Shown: positions 53,363 through 62,842, numbered from the stretch's first letter. The stretch is DNA of 64,000 bases from CALZBJ01 sp945619025 (GCA_945619025.1 CALZBJ010000003.1:62001-126000), one strand, 5' to 3'. Numbers and translations are program-made. The notes: generated by a model not told the origin, from the sequence alone.

Positions 53363-54334
53363 ATGAATCAAACTAATTATATTAATCGCGCGAAAAAAGT
53401 CCTCGCGATTGAGTCCGAGGCAGTGTTAAATCTTCAATCTCAAATCGATGAGTATTTTATTGAGGTTTGCGAGCGCATTAAGAATATTAAAGGGCGCGTT
53501 ATTGTGACCGGAATGGGCAAATCGGGCCATGTGGGCAGTAAAATTGCCGCGACCTTAGCGAGTACCGGAACGCCCGCTTTTTTCGTTCATCCAGCGGAAG
53601 CGAGCCACGGCGATCTTGGTATGGTAACGAAAGAAGATATCGTCATTGCGCTCTCAAATTCAGGGGAGACCGATGAGATTTTGGCGGTGGTGCCAATCAT
53701 TGCGCGCCAATCAATTCCGCTTATTTCACTAACCGGTAATGCCGATTCCTCGCTCGCTCGTTTGAGTGATTATCATATTTTAGTGAAGGTAAAAGAGGAG
53801 GCCTGTCCTTTAGGGCTCGCGCCAACGGCAAGTACCACAGCGGCACTTGCGATGGGCGATGCGATTGCGGTAACGCTCCTTGAGATGCGCGGATTTACCG
53901 CCGATGATTTTGCCTTTTCCCATCCCGGTGGAAAGCTTGGGCGTCGTCTATTACTGCGCGTTTCCGATGTGATGGAACCTTTTGAGGATTGTGCGGTATT
54001 GCCAAAAGAGGCAACGCTCTCGGATGTGCTGCTTGAGATGACAAAGTTCCCCGTCGGCATTATGGTGTCGATCGATTCGGCGCGTCGTGTGGAAGGGGTT
54101 TTTTCTGAAGGGGATCTTCGCCGAGTGCTTGTTAAAGGGGAAAATCCTACAGAATTGACGCTTGCAACTTGTATGACGATCGATCCCTACACCATCGAAC
54201 ATGATGCCTTAGCGGTGGATGCGGTGGCGCTGATGGAAGAAAAACGCATTACCGCACTGCCGGTATTGAGCGATGACAATGAGCTGCTCGGCGTTGTGAA
54301 TATGCATCATCTTCTGAAAGCGCGAGTGATTTAA
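53363..54334 (+). CDS. kdsD: Arabinose-5-phosphate isomerase
   Basis: 323 residues: SIS domain (about 38-180, TGMGKSGHVGSKIAATLASTGTPAFFVHPAEASHGDLGM) and two CBS domains (about 205-323). It converts ribulose-5-P to arabinose-5-P, the first step of KDO for LPS. kdsC and lptAB are not adjacent. Confidence 0.95.
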   Translation: MNQTNYINRAKKVLAIESEAVLNLQSQIDEYFIEVCERIKNIKGRVIVTGMGKSGHVGSKIAATLASTGTPAFFVHPAEASHGDLGMVTKEDIVIALSNSGETDEILAVVPIIARQSIPLISLTGNADSSLARLSDYHILVKVKEEACPLGLAPTASTTAALAMGDAIAVTLLEMRGFTADDFAFSHPGGKLGRRLLLRVSDVMEPFEDCAVLPKEATLSDVLLEMTKFPVGIMVSIDSARRVEGVFSEGDLRRVLVKGENPTELTLATCMTIDPYTIEHDALAVDAVALMEEKRITALPVLSDDNELLGVVNMHHLLKARVI

Positions 54335-54337
54335 TCC

Positions 54338-56314
54338 TTGTTTAATCTAAATCGAGAACAGGCCGAAGCGGTTCGCACCATTGATGCGCCGCTGCTTGTG
54401 TTGGCGGGCGCGGGATCGGGGAAGACTCGCGTCATTACGGAGAAGATTAAATTCTTAATCCGTGAGCGTTTTTATGCGCCAAAAACGATCTACGCGGTGA
54501 CTTTTACCAATAAAGCCGCAAAAGAGATGAGTGAGCGTTTAATAAAAACGCTGGGGCGAGAAGAGGGGCGAGCGGTGCGCGTTTCCACCTTTCATACGCT
54601 GGGGTTATCGATTTTAAAGCGGGAAGGGAAAGCGGTCGGGCTTCGGAAAAACTTCTCCATCTATGATCAAAAAGATGCGCTTGAGTTGATGGAATCGCTC
54701 CTGCATGAGGATACCGACGCCGCGAAAATTGCCCTTGAGCAGATTTCAACGTGGAAGAACGATAAAATTCTCCCCGATGAAGCGCTCTCCTTTGCCAAAG
54801 ATGAGCTCGCCCAGCAAAATGCCCTCATTTACAAACAGTATGAAGCGCAGCTACTTGCCTATAATGCGGTGGATTTTGACGATCTGATTTTAAAGCCACT
54901 ACTGCTGCTTAAAAATGATCTTGAGGTGCGGAAAACCTGGCAAGAGCGGATTCGATATCTGCTTGTCGATGAGTATCAAGATACCAATCTCTGCCAATAT
55001 GATCTGGTGCGTTATTTGATTGGCGATGGCGTGCATTTAACCGTGGTCGGCGATGACGATCAGTCGATCTATGCATGGCGTGGGGCGCGTCCTGAAAATT
55101 TGCATCAGCTCGAGAAGGATTTTACTGCATTAAAACTGGTGAAATTGGAGCAAAATTATCGTTCCACCTCCCATATTTTAAATGCGGCGAACCATGTGAT
55201 TTCCCTTAATCCTCATCTTTATGATAAAAAGCTCTGGTCGAGCCTTGGTGAGGGGGAAAAGATTGAGATTCATGAGTGTAAAAGCGCGGAAGATGAGGCG
55301 AGTTTTGTCGCGATTACCATTCAACACGAGGTGATGTTTCATCACCGCAAACATCGTGATTATGCGATTTTATACCGAGGCAATCACCAAGCGCGAACCT
55401 TTGAGATGGCGCTTCGCATGCGCGGTATTCCCACAAAAGTGGTGGGCGGGGCGAGCTTTTTTGATCAGCCGGAAATTAAAGATTTGCTCTCATATTTAAA
55501 ATTGATCGCCAATCCCGAAGATAGCGCTTCGCTTCTGCGAATTATTAATATTCCACGGCGAGAAATTGGGGCGGTATCGCTGCGAAAGCTCACCGAATTT
55601 GCCGATGCCAATCAATTAACGCTCTTTGAAACGCTCAATCATCCGCAATTGCACAGTTATTTAGGGCGACAAACGGCGCATCAATGCCACGCGTTTTACC
55701 AAATTATTAAAAAGTGCCAAGAGAAAGAATTTCAGGTGGCTGAGCTCTTTGAGCGACTGCTTGCCCATATCGATTATGAGAGTTATCTGCGGGAAACTGC
55801 CGGATCGCCAAAAGCCTTTGAACGAAAACAGCGCAACGTCTTAATGCTGTCTGATTGGTTTAAAGATCAGGGCAAAACGCTTGCAGAAATTCTCTCACAT
55901 TTGACCTTGGTCTCTATTTTAGAGAATGAAGAGGAAAATCGTGAGGAAGATGCGGTAACCTTAATGACGTTACACAGCGCAAAAGGGCTTGAATTTCCAT
56001 CGGTCTTTATGGTGGGGCTTGAGGAAGATATTTTGCCCCATAAAAACAGTATTGATGGGGGCATGGTGGAAGAGGAGCGCCGGCTCTTTTATGTAGGCAT
56101 TACCCGCGCACGTGAAGAGCTTAAAATTACCTATTGCCGTCAGCGGAAGCGGTTTGGCGAATGGGAAAGCTGTCAGCCAAGCCGGTTTTTACGGGAACTG
56201 CCGGATGAACACGCGATTTGGAAAAATAGGGAGACGGTGAGCGATGAGGAGAAGCGAGAAAAGACCTCGCAGACCTTAAGTGATCTACGCGCGATGCTGA
56301 GAAATATGGATTAA
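54338..56314 (+). CDS. rep: ATP-dependent DNA helicase Rep
   Basis: 658 residues, UvrD/Rep superfamily 1, 3'-5' helicase that clears proteins ahead of forks. Motifs: FNLNREQAEAV (Q), AGAGSGKT (I), VDEYQDTN (II), GDDDQSIYAWRGA (III), QNYRST (IV), LMTLHSAKGLEFPSVF (V) and VGITRAREEL (VI). The length is nearer Rep than UvrD. Start is TTG at 54338, needed to include the FNLN motif, 3 nt after the kdsD stop. Confidence 0.93.
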   Translation: MFNLNREQAEAVRTIDAPLLVLAGAGSGKTRVITEKIKFLIRERFYAPKTIYAVTFTNKAAKEMSERLIKTLGREEGRAVRVSTFHTLGLSILKREGKAVGLRKNFSIYDQKDALELMESLLHEDTDAAKIALEQISTWKNDKILPDEALSFAKDELAQQNALIYKQYEAQLLAYNAVDFDDLILKPLLLLKNDLEVRKTWQERIRYLLVDEYQDTNLCQYDLVRYLIGDGVHLTVVGDDDQSIYAWRGARPENLHQLEKDFTALKLVKLEQNYRSTSHILNAANHVISLNPHLYDKKLWSSLGEGEKIEIHECKSAEDEASFVAITIQHEVMFHHRKHRDYAILYRGNHQARTFEMALRMRGIPTKVVGGASFFDQPEIKDLLSYLKLIANPEDSASLLRIINIPRREIGAVSLRKLTEFADANQLTLFETLNHPQLHSYLGRQTAHQCHAFYQIIKKCQEKEFQVAELFERLLAHIDYESYLRETAGSPKAFERKQRNVLMLSDWFKDQGKTLAEILSHLTLVSILENEEENREEDAVTLMTLHSAKGLEFPSVFMVGLEEDILPHKNSIDGGMVEEERRLFYVGITRAREELKITYCRQRKRFGEWESCQPSRFLRELPDEHAIWKNRETVSDEEKREKTSQTLSDLRAMLRNMD

Positions 56315-56353
56315 TCAGCCGCAACAAGCATTAATATTATCGAGGGAGGGAGC

Positions 56354-57136
56354 ATGGGGAAAACGACTAGTTGGGTGACGCGCCGCATTACGGCGTTGCA
56401 GTTTTTTGCAGGGATGGGCACGCTTGTCATTGTCTCCTGTTTGGCGGCGGTTGCGCTCCATTATTTTTACGATCTCCGCTTTATTATTGGCGTGCTCGGC
56501 ATCGATGAGGCGAACCTCTACACTCGCGATCTCTATGAAATTAATATGGGCGTGCACCTGAATAATGATCTTAGCTACGCTCAAGCGACGCAGATTAATC
56601 AATCGAGTTTACAAAAGCTCTACGATCTTCGTTTTTATCTTGCGGGCTATGGTCTTTTTTACTATGCGGTCTTTGGCTGGCTCTATATTAAACGCCTCCA
56701 TGACGTAAATCTTTCGGCGTGGTTTTCATCCCTTCCGTTACTCCTTTTTTATGGGGCGCTTGCCTACTTTTTTGTTGAGGTGCGCGAGGCATTTTTAAAG
56801 CTTGATCTCTCTGCCATTGAGCTCTTTGAGGTGGGGACATTTATCTCGCTTCCCACTAAAGAGGGCTTTATGTCGGTGATTTTGCCACGGCTTGAATTTA
56901 TCTTGATGCAGAGCCGAGATGCGCTCTTGGTTCTTGCGATTATGAGTGGGGTGATTTTCCTCTCAGCGCTCTTGCTTTTTAGCCGTGAAAGCCCCAATCA
57001 TTATGGAGTGAAACTCGATTCGGGCAGTTATGAAAAGGCGATGGGACTCATTATGATTGTGGTGAGTGCGTTGCTGCTTTACTATCTTTTCCACGGAATT
57101 ATTATCGAGGAGTTTTTTGTCCCGAAAAAGGCGTGA
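56354..57136 (+). CDS. DUF805-like membrane protein
   Basis: 260 residues with four membrane segments. RLHDVNLSAW after the second segment and the NHYGVKL stretch near 215-222 are the two landmarks of DUF805 proteins. A ~60-residue periplasmic-type insert between the first two segments makes it longer than usual. Function unknown. It precedes the TonB-like gene by 26 nt. Confidence 0.65.
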   Translation: MGKTTSWVTRRITALQFFAGMGTLVIVSCLAAVALHYFYDLRFIIGVLGIDEANLYTRDLYEINMGVHLNNDLSYAQATQINQSSLQKLYDLRFYLAGYGLFYYAVFGWLYIKRLHDVNLSAWFSSLPLLLFYGALAYFFVEVREAFLKLDLSAIELFEVGTFISLPTKEGFMSVILPRLEFILMQSRDALLVLAIMSGVIFLSALLLFSRESPNHYGVKLDSGSYEKAMGLIMIVVSALLLYYLFHGIIIEEFFVPKKA

Positions 57137-57162
57137 TGCGTGATTGATGCAGGAGTATCGCT

Positions 57163-57972
57163 GTGAATGCAAAACCGATGAAAGGCTGGATCTTTAGCAT
57201 AGCGCTACTCTTATCGCTCGGCTTAAATGGTTGGGCATTTCATCTTTTATGGGCTCAGCATCATCAGCAAACATTAACCCTCGCCGGCGCGCTCGCTGCG
57301 CTTCATTCTGCAAGTGATCAGCAAGGCTCAGCAGAATCGGGGGCAATCCATTGGGTAGAGCTTGAGCCGATTGAAGTTGAAATCAATATGGCGGAGACAG
57401 ATCAGACGGATTCAGATTCGAATGAACCAAAAGAGCCTGACTCCATCAACGATCCGATTATTCCCTCAGTCGTTGATTTTGTGATAAGTACAAAGGAGTC
57501 GGAGGTCACCATTGATGCGCCCTTTAAAGCCCCCGAGTCTAAAAAAACCAAACTGAAACCCATTGCGAAATCTCATACGAAACCGCCGGCAGAGAAAAAG
57601 CCCGAGACTCGTTCTCAAACAAAAAAAGAGAAAGTCAATCAACAAAAAGAAGGGGCGCAGCATGCCGGCGCGGTACAGGTTGGCTTTCAAACACCGGCGC
57701 AACGCCACGGCATTGAAGGGCGAATTTTACGCGGGATCGAAAGTTGTTATCCCGAGATTTCACGCCGACGGGGCGAAGAGGGAATTGTGAGAATCAATCT
57801 CCATATTAATCATCAAGGGCAAATGGAGCGGACGGAAATTACGCAAAGTAGCGGCTACGCACGGCTTGATCGCTGTGCGGAACAGGCGGTTAATAAGGCA
57901 CTTCGCGGAGAGAAACTGAATCAGGTGGCAGGTGTTTTAGCGCTACCTCCGATTCACTTTCGTTTACGCTAG
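57163..57972 (+). CDS. TonB-like energy transducer of the B12 locus
   Basis: 269 residues: one N-terminal membrane segment (about 8-30), a Pro/Lys-rich periplasmic spacer (about 85-165) and a C-terminal TonB domain (about 185-269, …YPEISRRRGEEGIVRINLHINHQGQMERTEITQSSGYARLDRCAEQAV). TonB passes proton-motive energy from ExbBD to outer-membrane receptors. The membrane helix has S18-x3-N22 instead of the usual S-x3-H. No exbB/exbD in the window. GTG start with AGGAG about 7 nt upstream. Confidence 0.85.
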   Translation: MNAKPMKGWIFSIALLLSLGLNGWAFHLLWAQHHQQTLTLAGALAALHSASDQQGSAESGAIHWVELEPIEVEINMAETDQTDSDSNEPKEPDSINDPIIPSVVDFVISTKESEVTIDAPFKAPESKKTKLKPIAKSHTKPPAEKKPETRSQTKKEKVNQQKEGAQHAGAVQVGFQTPAQRHGIEGRILRGIESCYPEISRRRGEEGIVRINLHINHQGQMERTEITQSSGYARLDRCAEQAVNKALRGEKLNQVAGVLALPPIHFRLR

Positions 57973-58024
57973 AGGCGTTACATGAAAAGCGGGGAAACTG
58001 TGGAGATAGAGAAGGAGGGGCATT

Positions 58025-58798
58025 ATGGGCATTGAGATTGATGGACTAACGGTAATTAAAGGCGGGAAACCCCTGCTCGAAATCGATCATTGCCACATTC
58101 CTAAAGGGAAAAATATCGCAATTATTGGCCCAAATGGCGCCGGAAAGAGCACGTTTTTGCATGCGCTATTGCGGTTAATTGAGCGCCGTTTTCTCTCGTA
58201 TCGTTCGATTAAAATTGATGGCCGATCGCTTGACCGTTACTCCACGCAAACGCTTGCCCAAACGTTCGCCTTTTTGCCGCAAACGCAAACGATCGATCCT
58301 TATATGACGGTGGAGATGTTGGTGGAGATGGGGCGATTCCCGTATCGGGGGCGCGATGCCGAGCAGAATGAATCGATTATCCAGCGCGCGCTTCAATTAA
58401 CGGAGATGACTAGTTTTAAAACCCGTAAGCTCGGGGAGCTAAGTGGTGGTGAACGGCAACGGGCATTTTTCGCCTCAATTCTTGCGCAAAATACGCCTTA
58501 TCTCTGTTTAGATGAACCGGCAAATTTTCTCGATCCCAAATATCGTCATACCCAAAATGAGTTGATCTGCACCATTCATCAAGACCCAAACATGCCACAA
58601 TCGACCATTTTACGCGTGACTCACGACATTAATGATGCGCTCGATTATGCTGATTATCTAATTGCGCTTAAGGGCGGAAAGATTCTCGCGATGGGGAGTG
58701 TAGAGGCGATCTTAACGGGCGAGCTCCTTGAAGCGCTCTTTGAGATACCATTTCGATTTGTGCAGGATGCCTCTGGGCGAGGAGCATTTTTATCATGA
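58025..58798 (+). CDS. btuD: Vitamin B12 ABC importer ATPase (BtuD-like)
   Basis: 257 residues: Walker A GPNGAGKST (35-43), signature LSGGERQRAFF (139-149), Walker B YLCLDEP (159-165). This family (FecE/BtuD/FhuC) powers metal-chelate import. Cobalamin is chosen because a cobalamin riboswitch, a BtuB-like receptor and a BtuF-like binder lie downstream. It overlaps btuC by 4 nt. Confidence 0.85.
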   Translation: MGIEIDGLTVIKGGKPLLEIDHCHIPKGKNIAIIGPNGAGKSTFLHALLRLIERRFLSYRSIKIDGRSLDRYSTQTLAQTFAFLPQTQTIDPYMTVEMLVEMGRFPYRGRDAEQNESIIQRALQLTEMTSFKTRKLGELSGGERQRAFFASILAQNTPYLCLDEPANFLDPKYRHTQNELICTIHQDPNMPQSTILRVTHDINDALDYADYLIALKGGKILAMGSVEAILTGELLEALFEIPFRFVQDASGRGAFLS

Positions 58799-59778
58799 AA
58801 CAGCGAATGTATCTGATCGGATTGACGCTCTGCGTGCTCATTTTATTGGGGGGTGTTCCGTGGTTTTTCCCCACCAATTTGACCGGTTTGTGGAGTGATC
58901 AAACACGTCACATTGCAGACGGATTTGAGCTCATTAAAACCTTTCGTCTTCCGCGGTTGATGGCGGCGGGAATGATTGGTGCAGTACTTGCCCTTTCGGG
59001 AATGATCTATCAAGCGATGCTACAAAATCCTCTTGCGGAACCCTTTATTTTAGGCGTTGCCAGTGGAGCGGCGCTCGGGGTGGCGCTCGTGATCCATTTT
59101 GGGATTTCAGTGGGAGTCTTGTCTATTATTGGGCTATCGAGTACGGCCATTGGCGCATTTTTGGGGGCGCTCGCGGTAAGTGGCCTAATCTATCTATTGA
59201 GCTTTCGCCACCTTGAAAAGACGCTGACGCTGCTTCTTGTGGGCGTGATTTTAAACTTCTTTATCTCGAGTGTGATTATGCTGCTGCAAGCAATCGGTGA
59301 GCCCCATAAAGTGCTTGCGATGATCGATTGGATGATGGGCCGGCTGACGCTGGTGGAATCCCATGAGCTCTGTCAATTAGCGGTGATAAGTGGACTCTTT
59401 TTATTGGCGATCTACCGATTATCCCCGCATCTTAATCTCCTCTCTTTAGGGCGCGTTGCGGCGCAAACGCGCGGGCTTTCGCTCAAACCCATTATCTCTC
59501 TTTTATTTATTATGGTGAGCGTGGTGGTGGGGTATGCAGTCTCGCTTGCAGGACCAATCGGGTTTGTCGGGCTCATTGTGCCGCATATTGTGCGGATTAC
59601 CTTGGGCAATGATCATCGTCAAAATTGGCCGGTGGTGGCGTTACTCGGTGCTCTTTTATTGATGAGTGCGGATCTTGTGGCGCAAACGATGCTCTATCCC
59701 GCCGATCTTCCTGTGGGGGTAATCACCTCGATCTTAGGTGCACCGCTCTTTTTATATCTTCTATTGTCGAAGAAATAA
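58795..59778 (+). CDS. btuC: Vitamin B12 ABC importer permease (BtuC-like)
   Basis: 327 residues, FecCD family, about nine or ten membrane segments, with the landmarks RLPRLMAAGMIGAVLALSGMIYQAMLQNPLAEPFILGVASGAALG and GPIGFVGLIVPHIVR. Forms the import channel with two BtuD. Cobalamin specificity is by context, since siderophore and haem permeases look alike. Confidence 0.87.
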   Translation: MKQRMYLIGLTLCVLILLGGVPWFFPTNLTGLWSDQTRHIADGFELIKTFRLPRLMAAGMIGAVLALSGMIYQAMLQNPLAEPFILGVASGAALGVALVIHFGISVGVLSIIGLSSTAIGAFLGALAVSGLIYLLSFRHLEKTLTLLLVGVILNFFISSVIMLLQAIGEPHKVLAMIDWMMGRLTLVESHELCQLAVISGLFLLAIYRLSPHLNLLSLGRVAAQTRGLSLKPIISLLFIMVSVVVGYAVSLAGPIGFVGLIVPHIVRITLGNDHRQNWPVVALLGALLLMSADLVAQTMLYPADLPVGVITSILGAPLFLYLLLSKK

Positions 59779-60192
59779 TTAATTCCCTTTGCAATTGATT
59801 ATCAAAATCTAGTAGTGAGGCTTTTCAAATGAGAGCGATTCAAAAAATTAATATTGTCGCCATCCTCGATTGGTATGAATCGTAATTACCGATTGTAAAA
59901 AATCGTAAGGAAAGTTCATTGTGCCGATTATTGTTAGCTTTATAGCAACTTTGCGGGCTTGAGTGACAATATTTTTCCGTTTTAAATTATAATCTTAATA
60001 TCCGCTAAAAAGACTTAACATTTCTTAAAATATAAGTTATGATTCTGTCGTCAATTGGGAGTCATACGCTCGTCATAGTGTGCTGATATAATAGTACAGT
60101 TAATAACGAACCGATGATGCGCGTGGTCTTCAAATTAAAAAGATAAGGGCAAGACACGCTTTAATTAAATAGCTTAATTATAGGAAGGAAAT
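59779..60192 (+). other. 414-nt intergenic region before the sensor globin
   Basis: No full gene is seen. A 19-codon ORF (59829-59885, MRAIQKINIVAILDWYES) has GAGG about 8 nt upstream and is followed by a small CGATT…AATCG hairpin. The promoter and direct repeats described separately lie at 60050-60092. The rest is AT-rich with no clear structure. Confidence 0.4.
60050..60092 (+). promoter_or_regulatory. Extended -10 promoter with three 11-bp direct repeats
   Basis: GTCAAT (60050), GTCATA (60061) and GTCATA (60072) recur at exactly 11-bp steps. TGATATAAT (extended -10) follows at 60084-60092. There is no -35. Eleven-bp repeats in this place are typical of OmpR/PhoB-class activators. The transcript would start near 60099. 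Confidence 0.55.
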
Positions 60193-60729
60193 ATGTTACA
60201 GGACGTTCGTGCGAATGATACAGATTTAGATGCGTTACTCGATATCAACCAATTTACAGACGAAGATTTAGCGCGTCTTAAAAAGGTCGGTGAGATTATC
60301 GTTCCTCAGTTACCTCAGTTAACCGATCGTTTTTATGATCAATTAACCAATAACTCAGCAACCGCGCCATTTTTAGAGGGGCGTTTAGAGGCGTTAAAAC
60401 AGACGCACTTTAACTGGTTAAAAGGGTTATTTACTGGGGTGATGGATGCGGCATACGTGAAAACTCAATGGGAAATTGGTCGCGTTCACGCAAAAATGCA
60501 CATTGCGCCACTCTTTGTTGCGTCAAGTATGAGCTATTTGCGTTCAGAAATGCCAAAATTGGTAACGGATGATCAAGCACAGCAAATCAATGAAAATAGA
60601 GATGATATTGTTGCATCTATTCTCAAATTATTAGATATTAGTCAGTTCGTAATCGACCGTAGTTATTACGATCGACTGATGGAAGTAACGGGAATTTCAA
60701 AAGCATTATTACATCGCTTAATGAGCTAA
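60193..60729 (+). CDS. Single-domain sensor globin (protoglobin/globin-coupled-sensor type)
   Basis: 178 residues. The sequence matches the haem domain of globin-coupled sensors: FTDEDLARLKKVGEIIVPQLPQLTDRFYDQL, the H-x6-7-L pattern around THFNWLKGLF, and the likely proximal His99 in WEIGRVHAKMHI. There is no output domain (GGDEF, methyl-accepting or kinase); the protein ends soon after the globin fold. Such proteins bind O2, NO or CO. It lies between btuC and the riboswitch of btuB. Its link to B12 is not established. GGAAGG precedes the ATG. Confidence 0.85.
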   Translation: MLQDVRANDTDLDALLDINQFTDEDLARLKKVGEIIVPQLPQLTDRFYDQLTNNSATAPFLEGRLEALKQTHFNWLKGLFTGVMDAAYVKTQWEIGRVHAKMHIAPLFVASSMSYLRSEMPKLVTDDQAQQINENRDDIVASILKLLDISQFVIDRSYYDRLMEVTGISKALLHRLMS

Positions 60730-60734
60730 TTCAT

Positions 60735-60830
60735 TGCGATCATAGGGAAGTAGGTGAAAAACCTACGCGGGCCCGCCACTGTAATAAGAGCGTCTTCCAC
60801 TTGGAAGGCGCTTTTTTAGTCAGACCCCTA
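60735..60830 (+). promoter_or_regulatory. Cobalamin riboswitch upstream of btuB
   Basis: Core consensus is present: AGGGAA, GGTGAAAAACC inside a 6-bp stem (GTAGGT/ACCTAC), then GCCCGCCACTGTAA (60771-60784, the B12 box) and AGTCAGACC at 60818-60826. The 5' end just follows the globin stop. A 10-bp hairpin with T6 (60789-60817) lies between the B12 box and AGTCAGACC, offering transcription termination. It ends about 40 nt before the btuB start, so translational control is also possible. Confidence 0.9.
60789..60817 (+). terminator. Terminator-like hairpin within the riboswitch
   Basis: AGCGTCTTCC and GGAAGGCGCT form a 10-bp stem (one U-G) with an ACTT loop, followed by TTTTTT. It may end the globin transcript or act as the riboswitch's expression platform. 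Confidence 0.6.
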
Positions 60831-60868
60831 TATTTATTCATTCATCGACTCTCGAGGTTTTAGAGCTC

Positions 60869-62842
60869 ATGACCAATCAATTTAAGCCCAAAGCGCTGAT
60901 CGTTGCGCTTGCCACTCTCTTTTCTTTTTCTGCTAGCGCGGACGAACTGTTGCAAAATACCCCTCAAACGGATGAAGAAGCGATCGTCTTTACTGCCAAC
61001 CGGATCGCAACGGACAAAGATAAAACCGGAACGCGTACCGAAGTTGTCTCCAGCAGTGAAATCCAGCAGCGCCAATATCGTACCGTTGAAGAAGCGCTCT
61101 ACAGTAAGCCCGGAATCACGTTAAGCCGCACCAGTATCAATGGCCCGAGCAATCTCTTTATTCGCGGAGCCGGCAGTGAGCATTCACTTATATTGGTGGA
61201 TGGAGTACCGATGGGTGATCCGATGGGAACAGGGCGCATGACCAACTTTGTTCTATTAGGTAATTTAACCAATATCGATCGCATCGAGGTGTTAAAAGGT
61301 CCACAAAGTACGCTCTATGGTTCAAACGCGATGGGCGGTGTGGTGCAAATCTTTACGAAAAAAGGTCAAAAAGAGCCAGAAACCGTTTTAAGTTTAGAGG
61401 CAGGTTCTCGTGAGACCATTCGCACGACGCTTTCAACGTCAGGTGGATTTGAGCGTTTTTCGTATGCGCTTGCGGGGTCTGTTGAAAATCAACGGGGGAT
61501 TGATGTTACATCAAATGATGATCCACTAAAACCTGAAAAAGATTTTGATAAAGATCGTCAAAAAAACCGTGTGTTATCGGGAAATATGAACTTTATCGTT
61601 AGTGAAAACTTCGATATTGATCTGATGGCGCATTATAATCGTCAATATCTTGAATATGATAATAATTGGAATCCTTTAGAGGTTTCAAATTCCATGCGTA
61701 ACAAGCAGTTTTTAGGGCGTATTGCAGGAAATTTATCGTTATTTGATGATCGCTTAGCGACAACTATTTCTTATAGTATTAATGACTTAAGACGAGAGGA
61801 TTTTTCAGGCTCATCTCTTTATGATCAGAGTTGGAATTACTTAGGTGATTATCCCACTTATCGTAAATATAAAGGTAAATTACAAACATTCGATGTGAAT
61901 AACACCTTAACGCTTGATCCTAATTTTAAAACGATCTTTGGTGCAACCTATGCTCATGAAAAAGGGCATCAATATGATAGTACAGCTAAACCGACTGGCT
62001 ATCCTGAGTGGGAAGGAACAAAAACGGCACATACAAAAAGCCTCTATTTAGATCAGCATTTTGATTATAACGATCGCCTTTTTAATACGATCGGTGTGCG
62101 TTATGACGACCATTCTGAATTTGGCAGCAAAACCACATTCCGTGCCACTACGCGCTTTAATGTGAATGATCAAGTCGCGCTGAAGGCCTCCTACGGAACA
62201 GGATTTAATGCACCGAACATCTATCAAGTTTATGGTGTTGGAGTAGGTAATAAAGCACTTAAAGCCGAAACTAGCCGCGGTTTTGATTTAGGAATCGTTT
62301 TTAATCCAACAACAGCGAGTGAAATTGAAGTGACTTACTTTAATACGCGCTACAAAAATATGATCGATTATGTTGCGGATTATCCTGGTGCAATGACAGG
62401 AAAATATGAAAACGTGGATCGTGCAAAAATGAAGGGGCTTGAAATTGCAGGCGTATGGCAGCTCAATGAGATGCTTGGTGCGACCTTTGCGTATACCTAT
62501 CTTGATGCGAAAGAGAAAAAGCAGGAAGGGGAATATGAGCGCATGACGCGTCGCCCACGCCATCAAGTAAGTGCGGGACTTAATTATGCACCGACTGAGC
62601 GTTTTAATTTAAATGCGGGCGCAACGTATTATAGTAAACGTGTTGAATCAGTAGGATATCCTGCAAAACGCATTGATTTAGGTGGATTCACAACGCTTGA
62701 TGTAGCGGCTACGTATCAAATTAATGACAGTGTGGAAATTACCGCGAAGATCAATAACCTGTTTGATAAAAAACATGAGTATGCAAAAGGCTATCGCGAA
62801 CCCGGAATTGAAGGGTTTGTGGGCGTCAATATTAAATTCTAA
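60869..62842 (+). CDS. btuB: TonB-dependent cobalamin receptor (BtuB-like)
   Basis: 657-residue outer-membrane receptor: signal peptide (cleavage near SASA-DEL), TonB box region EAIVFTANR (compare TLVVTANR of BtuB), plug domain (about 40-160, …NLFIRGAGSEHSLILVDGVPMGDPMG…VLKGPQSTLYGSNAMGGVVQIFTKKG), then a 22-strand barrel ending in …EGFVGVNIKF with the C-terminal Phe. The riboswitch just upstream identifies the substrate as a cobamide. Confidence 0.92.
   Translation: MTNQFKPKALIVALATLFSFSASADELLQNTPQTDEEAIVFTANRIATDKDKTGTRTEVVSSSEIQQRQYRTVEEALYSKPGITLSRTSINGPSNLFIRGAGSEHSLILVDGVPMGDPMGTGRMTNFVLLGNLTNIDRIEVLKGPQSTLYGSNAMGGVVQIFTKKGQKEPETVLSLEAGSRETIRTTLSTSGGFERFSYALAGSVENQRGIDVTSNDDPLKPEKDFDKDRQKNRVLSGNMNFIVSENFDIDLMAHYNRQYLEYDNNWNPLEVSNSMRNKQFLGRIAGNLSLFDDRLATTISYSINDLRREDFSGSSLYDQSWNYLGDYPTYRKYKGKLQTFDVNNTLTLDPNFKTIFGATYAHEKGHQYDSTAKPTGYPEWEGTKTAHTKSLYLDQHFDYNDRLFNTIGVRYDDHSEFGSKTTFRATTRFNVNDQVALKASYGTGFNAPNIYQVYGVGVGNKALKAETSRGFDLGIVFNPTTASEIEVTYFNTRYKNMIDYVADYPGAMTGKYENVDRAKMKGLEIAGVWQLNEMLGATFAYTYLDAKEKKQEGEYERMTRRPRHQVSAGLNYAPTERFNLNAGATYYSKRVESVGYPAKRIDLGGFTTLDVAATYQINDSVEITAKINNLFDKKHEYAKGYREPGIEGFVGVNIKF

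Noticed and set aside
59793..59806. FNR- or Fur-like TTGATTATCAA after btuC
   Set aside because: The half-site spacing is 1 bp instead of 4, and there is no full Fur box, so it is too weak to call.
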